In this document: piece by piece, positions 1-9,373 of the stretch
Position numbering within the stretch: the stretch's first letter is position 1
Layout of the letters: each line of letters begins with the position of its first letter
Notes under the pieces: model-generated
What the model was told of the DNA's origin: nothing
The model's database searches: none
Seen by the model: the letters and a program-made list of their open reading frames with translations, nothing else
Position numbers and translations under genes: made by a program
Assembly (NCBI RefSeq): GCF_001713455.1
Contig: NZ_CP016464.1
Span: 4,760,001-4,824,000 of the forward strand
Direction: 5' to 3'
Length of the DNA: 64,000 nucleotides
DNA from: Bosea sp. RAC05
GTDB lineage: Bacteria > Pseudomonadota > Alphaproteobacteria > Rhizobiales > Beijerinckiaceae

Positions 1-275
1 GCATCGCGCCGCTTGCGCAGGGCCGAGTAGGATTTGTTGCGCGCGATGGTGAGCAGCCAGGTCGTGACCGAGGAACGTGCCTCGAACCGGTCCGCCTGAC
101 GCCAGAGGTCCATGAAGACGTCACCGGTCACATCCTCCGCCATCGTCTCGTCCCGCAGCAGGCGCTGGGCGAAACGATAAACCCGTGTCTGGTGCCGCGA
201 GAACAGCACCTTCATCGCGAGTCGGTCGCCTCCGGCGATCCGCTTGACGAGGTCTTCGTCGGATTCCGTATGCAT
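1..275 (-). CDS. ECF-type RNA polymerase sigma factor (5' part, cut by window start)
   Basis: Translating the minus strand from the ATG at 275 gives about 91 residues that run off the window. They start MHTESDEDLVKRIAGGD and contain sigma region 2: a helix around RVYRFAQRLLRDETMAEDV, the core-binding segment FMDLWRQADRF, and the -10 recognition helix TTWLLTIARNKSYSALRKRR. This matches group 4 (ECF) sigma-70 factors, which direct RNA polymerase to a small regulon. Region 4 is missing because the gene continues outside. The upstream 276-563 stretch has no convincing gene. No anti-sigma partner is visible, so the stimulus is unknown. Confidence 0.85.
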   Translation of the reverse strand, partial: MHTESDEDLVKRIAGGDRLAMKVLFSRHQTRVYRFAQRLLRDETMAEDVTGDVFMDLWRQADRFEARSSVTTWLLTIARNKSYSALRKRRD

Positions 276-563
276 TGACCTCGAGGCCTGACATCCGGCT
301 CGCGAGGGTTGGTCGCAGCGAGCGTGGAGAAGGTTCAATCGGCGGCGAGATAAATCTGCCTGCGACAATTTTTCATACGGTAATGAGGGCGCGGGTCAAC
401 TGGAAGCCATAATCGCGAGGCGCGGCCCATGCATCCTGTGCGATGCCGGCAGGGCGGCGCAGGCCGCCACGGTGCTGCTTGGGAAACGGCGTGACGACGT
501 CGCAAGGGCGCACCGGTTCCCGCCCGGCACGAGCGCCGCCTAAGGGGCGGCCGAAGGCGGTCG

Positions 564-881
564 TCAGGCCTTGGCCCGGCTCTTGGTCGCGCGCTTGGCG
601 GTCTCGGCGGCCTTCAGGGCCTTGGCGGCGGCCTTGGCATCGGCGGCCTCGGTCTTGATGCGCGCCTGCTCGGCGGCGACGATCGCCGCCGTCTCGGCAT
701 CGGCGGCCTCCTTGGCCAGACGCAGCGCCCTCAGGCGGACCGTCTTCTGCAGAATCGCCTCGCGCTCGACCTGCTCGGCCTCCATGGCGCGTGAGGCCTC
801 CTGCTTGCGGGCATCGGCCTTCTCAAAGGCGCGCTGCGCACGCAGCTTGATCTCGTCGGATGAAAGGCCTCGCGTCGCCAT
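564..881 (-). CDS. Small Ala/Lys/Glu-rich helical protein, unknown function
   Basis: This 105-residue protein is dominated by Ala, Lys, Glu and Arg and is predicted by eye to be one long helix or coiled coil, with no hydrophobic segment or signal peptide. It starts MATRGLSSDEIKLRAQRAFEKAD and ends in a basic tail (RATKSRAKA). The reading frame has coding-like third-position GC. It sits on the same strand as, and upstream in coordinate of, another charged helical protein (1085-1465), rpsU and a cold-shock gene. I do not recognise a family. The basic tail would fit nucleic-acid contact, but that is inference. Confidence 0.6.
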   Translation of the reverse strand: MATRGLSSDEIKLRAQRAFEKADARKQEASRAMEAEQVEREAILQKTVRLRALRLAKEAADAETAAIVAAEQARIKTEAADAKAAAKALKAAETAKRATKSRAKA

Positions 882-1084
882 GGCGGCTCACTCCCGTATC
901 GGCGGCGGGAAGCGGGTTCACGATCCGGCCGGGCGGCACGGAGCGACCCGCCCCATTGGGCGGCATGTCATGGCTGCGGGACTCGCTCGGGAATCCCGCC
1001 GGACCTGGACTGCGGAGCCTTCAGCCGCGACACGGCCGCGAGAGACCCTTCAGCATCACCGGGCGGTGCCCGGTGCGGGGGCCG

Positions 1085-1465
1085 TCAGCGGCGACCGCCC
1101 TTGCCGGCAGCGCGCATCTGGGCGTACTGCACGGCCTCGAGCAGCACCTTGCGCGGACGCTCGGCGTCGCGCTTCGCCTGTTCGGCCTTGCGGGCGGCCT
1201 CGCGGGCGATCTCGGCGATGCGCTCTTCCTCTTCGAGGCGCAGGCGCTCGATCTCGGCGAGGCGCTCCTGCTCGGCGCGTATGGCGGCCTTCTCGGCCTC
1301 GCGCTCGGCGCGGGCGGCGGCGACGGCTTCGCGTTCCGCGCGTCGCTGCTGCATGATCGGGTCATCCGGACCCGGCCTCGCCTTGAAACGCTCCAGGAGC
1401 GCTTTCTTGGCGGCCGCGGAATTGGCCTGGCGATCAGTGAAGCTGCGGTCGTTCGGGTTCTTCAA
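1085..1465 (-). CDS. DUF6481 family protein
   Basis: The protein is about 126 residues, charged and helical, opening with KNPNDRSFTDRQANSAAAKKA. This is the conserved start I associate with DUF6481 proteins of alphaproteobacteria. I chose the TTG at 1465 because an AGAAGG sequence lies six bases before it and the family motif begins directly after it; the in-frame ATG at 1498 would add eleven residues unlike the family. The body is a long Arg/Glu/Ala helix (about residues 40-105) and the end is basic (GKGGRR). Function is unknown. Its place next to rpsU and a cold-shock gene makes a stress or RNA-related role possible, but nothing in the sequence proves it. Confidence 0.7.
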   Translation of the reverse strand: MKNPNDRSFTDRQANSAAAKKALLERFKARPGPDDPIMQQRRAEREAVAAARAEREAEKAAIRAEQERLAEIERLRLEEEERIAEIAREAARKAEQAKRDAERPRKVLLEAVQYAQMRAAGKGGRR

Positions 1466-1510
1466 GGCTGGCCTTCTCTCGGGTTGTGACGGGCGCATTC
1501 CGGCCCGCGA

Positions 1511-1535
1511 GGGCGCAATAATCCAAAATGCGCCC
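1511..1535 (-). terminator. Perfect 7-bp hairpin between rpsU and the DUF6481 gene
   Basis: GGGCGCA (1511-1517) and TGCGCCC (1529-1535) form a perfect inverted repeat with an 11-base A/T-rich loop, just after the rpsU stop and before the DUF6481 start. There is no U-run on either strand, so it is not a classical intrinsic terminator. It may be an attenuator or an mRNA-end stabiliser. Confidence 0.35.
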
Positions 1536-1549
1536 GAATGGTATCGAAA

Positions 1550-1813
1550 TCAGCGCGGCGCGGGTGCGCTTCCAGCGCGCACCGGGCGCGGCTTGGGCTT
1601 CGGCGCGGCGATCAGGCCTTCGCGCTGCATCTGCTTGCGGGCGACCTTGCGGGCGCGCCGGATCGCATCGGCCTTCTCGCGGACGCGCTTCTCGGACGGC
1701 TTCTCATAGGCCGAACGGCGCTTCATCTCGCGAAAGACGCCTTCGCGCTGCATCTTCTTCTTCAGGACGCGGAGGGCCTGATCGACATTGTTGTCGCGAA
1801 CGAGAACCTGCAT
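1550..1813 (-). CDS. rpsU: 30S ribosomal protein S21
   Basis: The 87-residue basic protein begins [22 protein letters not shown] and continues [21 protein letters not shown], the S21 signature. S21 binds the 30S subunit near the 3' end of 16S rRNA and assists initiation. The C-terminal tail rich in Pro/Lys/Arg (about residues 65-87) is common in Hyphomicrobiales S21, which is longer than the E. coli protein of about 71 residues. It follows the cold-shock gene on the same strand, but a strong terminator (1840-1868) separates them. A CAGGAG site precedes the ATG. Confidence 0.95.
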   Translation of the reverse strand: MQVLVRDNNVDQALRVLKKKMQREGVFREMKRRSAYEKPSEKRVREKADAIRRARKVARKQMQREGLIAAPKPKPRPVRAGSAPAPR

Positions 1814-1839
1814 CTGTCACTCCTGCGGTTCGAGAATGG

Positions 1840-1868
1840 AAAAAAGGGCCGGGCACTAGGACCGACCC
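1840..1868 (-). terminator. Rho-independent terminator after the cold-shock gene
   Basis: Read on the minus strand, GGGTCGG and CCGGCCC form a 7-bp stem (one G-U pair) followed by six Ts. It lies about 100 bases after the cold-shock stop codon and just upstream of the rpsU ribosome binding site, so it should end the csp transcript. Confidence 0.8.
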
Positions 1869-1964
1869 TTCGTCACGCCGCTACGGCTCAGACCGGGAAA
1901 CGGGGGCGCCAGTACATCCGTGGTCGCCCTCCTGCTGTCCTGGCCGGCCGCTGCGGCGATCGTC

Positions 1965-2174
1965 TCACTCGGCGCGGAGCTGATCCGCCGACATCTTGCC
2001 CGAACGCTTGTCCTGGGTGAGCTCGTAGGAGATCTTCTGACCTTCCTGGAGATCACGCATGCCAGCACGCTCGACGGCGCTGATGTGGACGAACACGTCC
2101 TGCCCGCCGTCATCCGGCTGGATGAAACCGAAACCCTTGGTCGAATTGAACCACTTGACTGTACCGGCGCTCAT
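1965..2174 (-). CDS. cspA: Cold-shock domain protein
   Basis: This 69-residue single cold-shock domain starts [22 protein letters not shown] and contains both RNA-binding motifs, KGFGFI (RNP1) and VFVHISAV (RNP2). It is a single-stranded nucleic-acid chaperone of the CspA family. I placed the start at 2174 (MSAGTVKW), with an AAAGGG site six bases upstream, rather than at the ATG five codons earlier. About 270 bases of non-coding sequence precede it before proB on the other strand, consistent with a long cold-shock leader, though no thermosensor structure was identified. Which paralogue it is cannot be told. Confidence 0.93.
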   Translation of the reverse strand: MSAGTVKWFNSTKGFGFIQPDDGGQDVFVHISAVERAGMRDLQEGQKISYELTQDKRSGKMSADQLRAE

Positions 2175-2461
2175 GACGAACCCTTTCACGGTATTATTGA
2201 TGGCGCGAGACGGATTTCGCGCGCCGTTTTTCGAAGTTTTAGCGGGAAGGTCGTCAGCGTGCGCAAGGAATGCGCGGGGCCAAGTCGTTCGGCCTAAATA
2301 TCGACAGGCCCCATATGGGCGCTCGAACAGGCAATGTCAATGCAACTGCCGCGCGAATGCGCAGGCGACGCCCCTGCCCTCCCGGCCACGCGCTTTACAA
2401 TGACGCGCTTTTCGCCAAGAGGCAGGCAGCGCAATCGCCAACCCCGCGGGTTCCCCTGTCC

Positions 2462-3586
2462 GTGCAGACGCCGTCGCTCCATCAGTTCCGCCGCATCGTG
2501 GTCAAGGTCGGCTCGAGCCTGCTCGTCGATCGCGAGCGCGGCCGCCTGCGCCAGGCCTGGCTGGCGGCGCTGGCGGAGGACCTCTCCGATCTGCACCAGC
2601 GCGGTGCGGATGTGCTCGTCGTCTCCTCCGGCGCGATCGCGCTGGGGCGCACCGTGCTCGCCCTGCCCTCCGGGCCGCTGCGCCTCGAGGAGAGCCAGGC
2701 CGCGGCGGCCGTCGGCCAGATCGCGCTCGCCCGCACCTGGGCCGAGGCGCTGGGCCATCATGGCCTCACGGCCGGCCAGATCCTGCTGACCCTGGCCGAT
2801 ACCGAGGAGCGCCGGCGCTATCTCAACGCCCGGGCCACGCTCGGCCGCCTGCTCGACCTGCGCGCCGTGCCGGTGATCAACGAGAACGACACGGTCGCCA
2901 CGACCGAGATCCGCTATGGCGACAACGACCGCCTCGCAGCCCGCGTCGCCACAATGGCCGGCGCCGATCTGCTCGTGCTGTTCTCCGACATCGACGGGCT
3001 CTACACCGCCCCGCCCGCACGAGACCCGTCGGCGCGTCATATCCCGCTGGTCGAGCGCATCACCCCGGAGATCGATGCGATGGCGGGAGGCGCCGCCTCC
3101 GAGCTCTCGCGCGGCGGCATGCGCACCAAGATCGAGGCCGGCAAGATCGCCGCCAGCGGCGGCACGCATATGCTCATCGCCGACGGGCGGGCAAAGAACC
3201 CGCTCGCCGCCATCGCCGCCGGGGCGCGCTGCACCTGGTTCCTGACAGCCTCGACCCCCGCCACCGCGCGCAAGACCTGGATCGCCGGCTCGCTGGAGCC
3301 CCGCGGCACGCTGCATGTCGATGCCGGCGCGGCGCGCGCGCTGGCCGGCGGCGCGAGCCTCCTGCCCGTCGGCGTGAGCCGGATCGAAGGCGACTTCGCC
3401 CGCGGCGACGCCGTGCTGATCCGCGACCCCGACGGCCGGCTGCTCGGGCGCGGCCTCGTGGCCTATGATGCCGGCGAAGCGGCGCTCGTCCTCGGCAAGG
3501 CCTCGCGCGACATCGGGGCCATCCTGGGCTATCCGGGACGGGCCGAGATGATCCACCGGGACGACATGGCGCTCGGTGTGGTCTAA
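2462..3586 (+). CDS. proB: Glutamate 5-kinase
   Basis: ProB phosphorylates glutamate to gamma-glutamyl phosphate, the first step of proline synthesis. The 374 residues include an amino-acid kinase domain ([12 protein letters not shown] near residue 10, [16 protein letters not shown]) and a C-terminal PUA domain from about residue 280. I chose the GTG at 2462 because it gives the usual family length and the family start ([14 protein letters not shown]); the longer open frame from 2270 has no support. The ribosome binding site is weak. proA follows after 12 bases, the standard pairing. In relatives obgE lies directly upstream; here it is absent and a divergent cold-shock gene takes its place. 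Confidence 0.95.
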   Translation: MQTPSLHQFRRIVVKVGSSLLVDRERGRLRQAWLAALAEDLSDLHQRGADVLVVSSGAIALGRTVLALPSGPLRLEESQAAAAVGQIALARTWAEALGHHGLTAGQILLTLADTEERRRYLNARATLGRLLDLRAVPVINENDTVATTEIRYGDNDRLAARVATMAGADLLVLFSDIDGLYTAPPARDPSARHIPLVERITPEIDAMAGGAASELSRGGMRTKIEAGKIAASGGTHMLIADGRAKNPLAAIAAGARCTWFLTASTPATARKTWIAGSLEPRGTLHVDAGAARALAGGASLLPVGVSRIEGDFARGDAVLIRDPDGRLLGRGLVAYDAGEAALVLGKASRDIGAILGYPGRAEMIHRDDMALGVV

Positions 3587-3598
3587 GGTTGCGGCAAG

Positions 3599-4945
3599 AT
3601 GGCGTCGGGCAGGGTGGAAATGACGAGCGAAGCGGCGCTCCGCGTGGTCTCGAGCGAGAGGCCCGCCGGCGAGGACGGACGGGTACCGGATCTGGCCGCT
3701 CTCATGGGTGCGCTCGGACGGCGCGCCCGCGCCGCATCGCGCGTGATCGCGCTCGCCACCACCGCGCAGCGCAATGACGCACTGGTCGCCATGGCCGCGG
3801 CGCTGCGCACCCGTCAGGCTCCGATTCTCGCGGCCAATGCGCTCGACCTCGCCGAGGCCCGGGCCGCCGGCCAGACCCCGGCCTTCATCGACCGCCTGCT
3901 GCTCGATCCCGCCCGCCTGTCCGCGGTGGCCGAGGCCGTCGCCAGCGTCGCCACCCTGCCCGATCCGCTCGGGCGCGTGCTCGCGACCTGGACGCAGCCC
4001 AACGGCCTGCGCTTCGAGCGCGTCGCGACGCCGCTCGGCGTCATCGCGGTGATCTTCGAAAGCCGTCCCAACGTCACCGCCGATGCCGGCGCGCTCTGCC
4101 TGAAGAGCGGCAATGCCGCGATCCTGCGCGCGGGCTCGGACAGCTTCCGCACCGCCACCGAAATCGCGGCCGCGCTGCGCGAGGGCCTGGAGGCGGCCGG
4201 CCTGCCCGGCGATGCGATCCAGCTCGTGCCGACGCGCGACCGGGACGCGGTCGGCGAAATCCTCAAGGGCCTCGACGGCAACGTCGACGTCGTCGTGCCG
4301 CGCGGCGGCAAGAGCCTGGTGGCCCGCGTCCAGAGCGATGCGCGCGTTCCCGTCTTCGCCCATCTCGACGGCAACTGCCATGTCTATGTCGATGCCGCGG
4401 CCGACCTCGCCATGGCCCGCGAGATCGTGCTCAACGCCAAGCTCCGGCGCACCGGCGTCTGCGGTGCCGCCGAGACGCTGCTGGTCGACCAGGCCTGCGC
4501 GGCGACGCATCTGGAGCCGCTGGTGACGGCTCTGATCGAGGCCGGCTGTGCGGTGCGCGGCGATGCCCGCACCCAGGCCGCGGCGGCCCGGGCCGAGGCG
4601 GCGAGCGAGGCGGACTGGGCGACCGAGTATCTCGACCGCATCATCGCTGTGAAGGTCGTGGCCGGGCTCGACGAAGCCATCGCCCATATCGAGCGCTATG
4701 GCTCGCACCACACCGACGCCATCGTCACCGCCGATGCGGCCGCTGCCGGCCGCTTCCTCGCCGAGATCGACTCGGCCATCGTGCTGCACAACGCCTCGAC
4801 CCAGTTCGCCGATGGCGGGGAATTCGGCTTCGGCGCGGAGATCGGCATCGCCACCGGCCGCATGCACGCCCGCGGCCCGGTCGGAGTCGAGCAGCTCTGC
4901 TCCTTCAAGTACCGCGTCCACGGCAACGGCCAGATCCGCCCGTGA
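3599..4945 (+). CDS. proA: Gamma-glutamyl phosphate reductase
   Basis: ProA reduces gamma-glutamyl phosphate with NADPH to glutamate semialdehyde, the second step of proline synthesis. It has the aldehyde-dehydrogenase fold with the catalytic cysteine in [13 protein letters not shown] (Cys288 from this start), and the family segments [16 protein letters not shown] and RGGKSLV. At 448 residues it is slightly longer than the usual 415-430. An alternative ATG at 3620 (MTSEAALRV), behind a GGGTGG sequence, would remove seven residues, and I cannot decide between them. It overlaps nadD by a GTGA junction, indicating translational coupling. Confidence 0.95.
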   Translation: MASGRVEMTSEAALRVVSSERPAGEDGRVPDLAALMGALGRRARAASRVIALATTAQRNDALVAMAAALRTRQAPILAANALDLAEARAAGQTPAFIDRLLLDPARLSAVAEAVASVATLPDPLGRVLATWTQPNGLRFERVATPLGVIAVIFESRPNVTADAGALCLKSGNAAILRAGSDSFRTATEIAAALREGLEAAGLPGDAIQLVPTRDRDAVGEILKGLDGNVDVVVPRGGKSLVARVQSDARVPVFAHLDGNCHVYVDAAADLAMAREIVLNAKLRRTGVCGAAETLLVDQACAATHLEPLVTALIEAGCAVRGDARTQAAAARAEAASEADWATEYLDRIIAVKVVAGLDEAIAHIERYGSHHTDAIVTADAAAAGRFLAEIDSAIVLHNASTQFADGGEFGFGAEIGIATGRMHARGPVGVEQLCSFKYRVHGNGQIRP

Positions 4946-5586
4946 CCTCCGATCCCGCGGCGACGCGCCCCCACGAGACGATGGAACACCTGCGCCTGCC
5001 GCCGCATGCGCCCGGCCTGCGCATCGGCCTGTTCGGCGGCACCTTCAACCCGGCTCATGACGGGCACCGCATGGCGAGCCTGACCGCCTTGCGCCGGCTC
5101 CAGCTCGACCGGATCTGGTGGCTGGTGACCCCCGGCAACCCGCTGAAGGACAACACGGCGCTGCCCTCGCTGGCGCAGCGCATCCGCTTCGGCCGCAAGC
5201 TCGCCGACCATTCCAAGATCCACGTCACCGGCATCGAGGCGATGCTGCGCACCCGCTACACCGCCGATACGCTGCGCGCGCTGAAGCGCCGCTGCCCCGG
5301 CGTGAACTTCGTCTGGATCATGGGCTCCGACAATCTCGCCAGCTTCCATCGCTGGAACGAGTGGCGCGCCATCGCCCGGATGATGCCGATGGCCGTGATC
5401 GACCGCCCCGGATCGACCCACAGCGCAGTGGCCTCTCCGGCCGCCAACTGGCTCTCGCGCTGGCGGATTTCGGAAAGCCAGGGGGCGGCGCTCGCCCTCA
5501 CGAAGCCGCCCGCCTGGGTCTTCCTGCATGGTCGCCGCTCGGAGCTCTCCTCGACGATGCTGCGCCAGCAGGCCGAACGCGATTGA
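4942..5586 (+). CDS. nadD: Nicotinate-nucleotide adenylyltransferase
   Basis: NadD adenylates nicotinate mononucleotide to deamido-NAD in NAD synthesis. The nucleotidyltransferase motif [14 protein letters not shown], with its HxGH element, lies near residue 30, and the family segments [20 protein letters not shown] and WIMGSDNL follow. The C-terminal SSTMLRQQ replaces the usual SST-x-IR motif. The GTG at 4942 overlaps the proA stop; the ATG at 4981 is an alternative start closer to the conserved domain. rsfS follows about 70 bases later. Length (214 aa) is normal. Confidence 0.94.
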   Translation: MTSDPAATRPHETMEHLRLPPHAPGLRIGLFGGTFNPAHDGHRMASLTALRRLQLDRIWWLVTPGNPLKDNTALPSLAQRIRFGRKLADHSKIHVTGIEAMLRTRYTADTLRALKRRCPGVNFVWIMGSDNLASFHRWNEWRAIARMMPMAVIDRPGSTHSAVASPAANWLSRWRISESQGAALALTKPPAWVFLHGRRSELSSTMLRQQAERD

Positions 5587-5656
5587 ATTTCAGGCCGACA
5601 CGGCGTATTTTGCATCGCATCGCGCCAAGAGCGCCCGAACCCGTGAGGATACGGAT

Positions 5657-6067
5657 CTGACCCTTTCAACCCGTGGCGAAGCCGAGCCCAAGCCGCTTCC
5701 CCAGGCCGCTGTGCCGGAGAACCCCTCCGCCGACAGCATCGCCCTTGCAATGCATGTTCTCGAAGACATGAAGGCCGAAGACGTCACCGTCATCGACCTC
5801 GTCGGCAAGACCTCGCTGGCCGATGCGATGATCATCGCCACCGGCCGCGTGAACCGCCATGTTGCATCCATCGCCGATGCGCTGGTCGAGGCGATCAAGG
5901 GCTCCGGACTGCCGGCGCCGAAGGTCGAGGGCATGCCGGCCTGCGACTGGGTGCTGATCGACACCGGCGACATCATCGTCCATGTCTTCCGCCCGGAAGT
6001 CCGCCAGTTCTACAATCTCGAGAAGATGTGGGGCGCCGACAGGCCCAACGAGCGTCTGGTCGGCTGA
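5657..6067 (+). CDS. rsfS: Ribosome silencing factor RsfS (start uncertain)
   Basis: RsfS binds L14 on the 50S subunit and blocks subunit joining in poor nutrient conditions. The conserved core is present: LEDMKAEDVTVIDLVGKTSLADAMIIATGR, then CDWVLIDTGDIIVHVFRPEVRQFYNLEKMW. No ATG, GTG or TTG lies at a sensible place in this frame: the ATG at 5528 is deep inside nadD and the next ATGs would cut the first helix. A CTG at 5657 is preceded at seven bases by GAGGA, so I propose it, giving 136 residues. rlmH follows after 15 bases, the conserved order. Confidence 0.85.
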   Translation: MTLSTRGEAEPKPLPQAAVPENPSADSIALAMHVLEDMKAEDVTVIDLVGKTSLADAMIIATGRVNRHVASIADALVEAIKGSGLPAPKVEGMPACDWVLIDTGDIIVHVFRPEVRQFYNLEKMWGADRPNERLVG

Positions 6068-6082
6068 CGGGCGGCCCAGCCG

Positions 6083-6562
6083 ATGCGCCTCGCCGTGATC
6101 ACCGTCGGCCGTCTCAAGGACGGGCCGGAACGGGAGCTTTGCGAGCGTTACCGCGAGCGCGCCGCGACCTTGGGGCGCGGACTCGGGCTGACCGGTCCGG
6201 ACATCGTCGAAATTGCCGAAAGCCGCGGCCGCAGGGCCGAGGAGCGCAAGCGCGACGAGGCGGCCGCGATCACGGCGAAGCTGTCTCCCGGCCTCGTCAT
6301 CGCGCTCGACGAGCGCGGCGGCAGCCTCGGCAGTGATGCCTTCGCGGCGCGGATCGGCGCCGCCCGCGACGCCGGAACCGCCTCCGTCAACCTCGTCATC
6401 GGCGGGGCGGACGGGCTGGCGGCCGAGCTGCGTGCCGCCGCAGGGCTGACGCTCGCCTTCGGCGCCCTGACGATCCCGCACCAGCTCGTCCGCGTCCTCG
6501 TCCTCGAACAGCTCTATCGGACGATGACGATTCTGGCCGGGCACCCCTATCATCGCGCATGA
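6083..6562 (+). CDS. rlmH: 23S rRNA pseudouridine-1915 N3-methyltransferase
   Basis: RlmH (SPOUT family, formerly YbeA) uses SAM to methylate pseudouridine 1915 in helix 69 of 23S rRNA. The 159-residue protein has the start MRLAVITVGRLKDGPE, the region LVIALDERGGSLGSDAFA, the SAM-binding loop LVIGGADGL and the C-terminal knot segment IPHQLVRVLVLEQLYRTMTIL ending in PYHR. All are typical. Its stop overlaps the start of the next gene by ATGA, so it is probably translationally coupled to the envelope gene behind it. Confidence 0.95.
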   Translation: MRLAVITVGRLKDGPERELCERYRERAATLGRGLGLTGPDIVEIAESRGRRAEERKRDEAAAITAKLSPGLVIALDERGGSLGSDAFAARIGAARDAGTASVNLVIGGADGLAAELRAAAGLTLAFGALTIPHQLVRVLVLEQLYRTMTILAGHPYHRA

Positions 6563-7926
6563 GCGCCGCCCGGCCCCTGATTCGCAGACCCGCCGGCATG
6601 CCGCTGCTGCGCGCCCTGCTGCTGGCGCTTGCGGTCGCCGCGGCGCCGACCGCCGCCGATGCTCAGGCGCCCGATCCCGACGTCCTGGCCCGCGAGGCGA
6701 TGCAGAAGCTCGTCGAGAAGCAGGCGCGGGAGGCCGAACTCAAGACGATCGAGGAGCGGCTCGCCGGCAATGCCGAGGCACGGGCCCGTCTGGAGGCGGA
6801 GATCGCCGGCATTCGCGCCGACCGCGCCGCCCTCAACAAGGCGTTGCTCGACACGACCGCCCGCGCCCAGGCGGCCGAGCAGCGTGTCAGCGGGCTCGAA
6901 CAGCGGCTGTCGCTGTCGCAGTCCAGCGAGGCGGCCATCCGTCGCTCGCTGGAAGGGCGGCGCGGCCTCATCGCCGAGGTGCTGGCCGCGCTGCAGCGGA
7001 TCGGGCGGCGCCCGCCACCCGCCGTGCTGGTGCGCCCGGAGGATATCCTCGAGGCGGTGCGCGCCTCCATGCTGCTGGGCGCCGTCGTGCCCGATCTGCG
7101 CCAGGAGATCGAGGTGCTCGGGACCGACCTCGCCGAGCTCGTCCGCCTGCGGGAGGGCATCGCGAGGGAGCGCAAGGCCATCTCCGGGGAGCTCGAGCAG
7201 CTCGCCGGCGAGCGCCAGCGCCTCGCCTCCCTGGTCGAGGCCCGGCGCATGCGCGAGGCCAGCGCGTCGCGCGACGCCGAGGCGCAGCGGGGGCAGGACG
7301 GCGAACTCGCCGCCAAGGCCCGCAGCCTGCGCGACTTCGTCGAGCGCATGGAAAAGGAGATTTCCGTCGCCAACCGCGCGGCCGACGCCGCGCGCCAGGC
7401 GCTGGAGGCCGAAACGCGCGAGCAGCGCCAGCGCATGGCCGCGCTGGCCTTCCGGGATCCCGCCCGCCTCAGCCCCAAGATCGCCTTCGCCGAAGCCCGC
7501 GGCCTGCTGCCGCTGCCGGTGGCGGGATCACAATTGCGTGGATTTGGCGATGCGGACGGTGCCGGCGGCACGACACGCGGCATTTCGCTGGAAACCCGAC
7601 CCGGCGCCCTAGTTTCGGCGCCTTCGGACGCTTGGGTCGTTTATGCAGGTCCCTTCCGCTCGTTCGGGCAACTCTTGATCCTGAACGCCGGCGGGGGGTA
7701 CTATCTGTTGCTCGCCGGGATGCAGCGGATCGATGTGGCGCTGAACCAGTTCGTCCTCGCGGGGGAACCGGTTGCGGTGATGGGCGAAACGTCGGAAGCT
7801 GCGGCGACGATCGTGGGTTCGGGAACCGGCCAGCCGGTTCTGTATATCGAGTTCAGAAAAGACGGCATGTCGGTCGACCCGGCGCCGTGGTGGACGAAAC
7901 CGCTTGGCGAAAAGGTTCGCGGATGA
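6559..7926 (+). CDS. EnvC-like murein hydrolase activator (coiled coil + LytM/M23 domain)
   Basis: The 455-residue secreted protein has a signal peptide ending near AAPTAADAQA, two long coiled-coil stretches (about residues 45-130 and 185-300) and a C-terminal LytM domain (about 320-450). EnvC proteins act in the periplasm at the division septum by activating amidases. In the LytM part the zinc ligands are missing: the usual H-x-H near the end reads YYLLLAGMQ, so it is an activator rather than a protease, as for EnvC. It overlaps both rlmH and ctpA by four bases, so the three are coupled. Confidence 0.88.
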   Translation: MSAARPLIRRPAGMPLLRALLLALAVAAAPTAADAQAPDPDVLAREAMQKLVEKQAREAELKTIEERLAGNAEARARLEAEIAGIRADRAALNKALLDTTARAQAAEQRVSGLEQRLSLSQSSEAAIRRSLEGRRGLIAEVLAALQRIGRRPPPAVLVRPEDILEAVRASMLLGAVVPDLRQEIEVLGTDLAELVRLREGIARERKAISGELEQLAGERQRLASLVEARRMREASASRDAEAQRGQDGELAAKARSLRDFVERMEKEISVANRAADAARQALEAETREQRQRMAALAFRDPARLSPKIAFAEARGLLPLPVAGSQLRGFGDADGAGGTTRGISLETRPGALVSAPSDAWVVYAGPFRSFGQLLILNAGGGYYLLLAGMQRIDVALNQFVLAGEPVAVMGETSEAAATIVGSGTGQPVLYIEFRKDGMSVDPAPWWTKPLGEKVRG

Positions 7927-9254
7927 TGCGCAAGGTTTCTCTCGTTTTCGCCGGAGCCGTGCTCGGAGCGGGGCTGACCGGCATGGTCACGCAGACGCGC
8001 CTGCTGACCTCCACCAGCGCGGTCGCGGCCTCCGCCGAGGTCTATCGCAGCCTGAACCTCTTCGGTGACATCTTCGAGAAGATCCGCACCGACTATGTCG
8101 AGAAGCCCGACGAGCAGAAGCTGATCGAGGCCGCCATCAACGGCATGGTCTCCTCGCTCGACCCGCACTCCTCCTATCTCGACGCCAAGTCCTTCCGCGA
8201 CATGGACACCGACATGCGCGGGCAGTTCGGCGGTCTCGGCATCGAGGTCACGATGGAGGACGGCGTCCTCAAGGTCGCCAAGCCGATCCGCGACACGCCC
8301 GCCTTCAAGGCCGGCATCCTGGCCAACGACATCATCAGCCAGATCGACGGGCAGGAGGTCAAAGGCCTCTCCCTGACCCAGGCGGTGGAGAAGATGCGCG
8401 GCATCATCAACACCCAGGTCAAGCTCAAGGTCGATCGCCCGGGCAAGCCCGAACCGCTGGAGTTCACCCTGACGCGCACGACCATCGTGGTCCCGGCCGT
8501 CGAGGAGCGCGTCGAGGGCGATGTCGGCTATATCCGCATCGGCACCTTCAGCGAACAGACCTATGAGGGCCTGCGCAAGGCGATCGACAAGGTCAATGCC
8601 GACATCGGCGTCGACAAGATCAAGGGCTACGTCATCGACCTCCGCAACAACCGCGGCGGCCGTCTCGACCAGTCCGTGCTGGTCTCGGACGCCTTCCTGG
8701 AGCGTGGCAAGATCGTCTCGACCCGCGGCCGCAATGCCGAGGAGACTCAGGTCTTCAACGCCAAGGCGGGCGACCTCACCAAGGGCAAGCCGGTCGTCGT
8801 CCTGATCAACGGCTCCTCGGCCTCGGCGGCCGAGATCGTCGCCGGCGCCCTGCAGGACCACAAGCGCGCCACCGTCATGGGCACGCGCTCCTTCGGCAAG
8901 GGCTCGGTCCAGACCGTGATCCCGCTGGCCGGCAATGGCGGCCTGCGGCTGACCACGGCCCGCTACTACACGCCTTCGGGCAACTCGATCCAGGCCAAGG
9001 GCATCTCGCCGGATATCGAGGTCGTGCAGGACATCCCGGCCGAGCTGAAGGACAAGCTCGCCGAGAACAAGGGCGAGGCGGCCCTGAAGGGTCACCTCAA
9101 GGCCGGCGACGGCAAGGACGAGCAGTCCGGCTCGGCCTCCTATGTCCCCAACGATCCGACCAAGGACACCCAGCTGATCGCCGCCCTGAACCAGATCCGT
9201 GGCGTCAAGAAGGATGCCGCGGCGCCGCAGGTTCCGGCGACCAAACCCAACTGA
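7923..9254 (+). CDS. ctpA: Carboxy-terminal processing protease, S41 family
   Basis: CtpA-type periplasmic serine proteases trim envelope proteins. The 443 residues start MMRKVSLVFAGAVLGAG (signal anchor) and hold the family segment GMVSSLDPHSSYLD, a PDZ domain (about 90-170, GLGIEV...IRDTPAFKAGI) and the S41 catalytic dyad, Ser298 in NGSSASAAEIVAGAL and Lys326 in SFGKGSVQT. I start at the ATG at 7923, which overlaps the EnvC-like stop. The C-terminal region is charged. The EnvC-CtpA pairing is conserved in alphaproteobacteria and suggests joint action in septal peptidoglycan turnover. Confidence 0.94.
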   Translation: MMRKVSLVFAGAVLGAGLTGMVTQTRLLTSTSAVAASAEVYRSLNLFGDIFEKIRTDYVEKPDEQKLIEAAINGMVSSLDPHSSYLDAKSFRDMDTDMRGQFGGLGIEVTMEDGVLKVAKPIRDTPAFKAGILANDIISQIDGQEVKGLSLTQAVEKMRGIINTQVKLKVDRPGKPEPLEFTLTRTTIVVPAVEERVEGDVGYIRIGTFSEQTYEGLRKAIDKVNADIGVDKIKGYVIDLRNNRGGRLDQSVLVSDAFLERGKIVSTRGRNAEETQVFNAKAGDLTKGKPVVVLINGSSASAAEIVAGALQDHKRATVMGTRSFGKGSVQTVIPLAGNGGLRLTTARYYTPSGNSIQAKGISPDIEVVQDIPAELKDKLAENKGEAALKGHLKAGDGKDEQSGSASYVPNDPTKDTQLIAALNQIRGVKKDAAAPQVPATKPN

Positions 9255-9373
9255 GCCGGGGGACGATACGAAGAGCTGCGCGAGGCGCTGTCTGATCGGG
9301 TCGGAATCTGACAGACTCCCGCCTTGCGGGCCACTGATTCGGGCCCCCGTCGCAAGCTTGAGGACGGCTTCGT

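Noticed and set aside
2294..4921. 875-codon open frame on the minus strand opposite proB/proA
   Set aside because: It mirrors the high-GC third-position bias of proB/proA. Its product (runs of Gly, Arg, His, Asp) matches no family, and proB and proA are certain.
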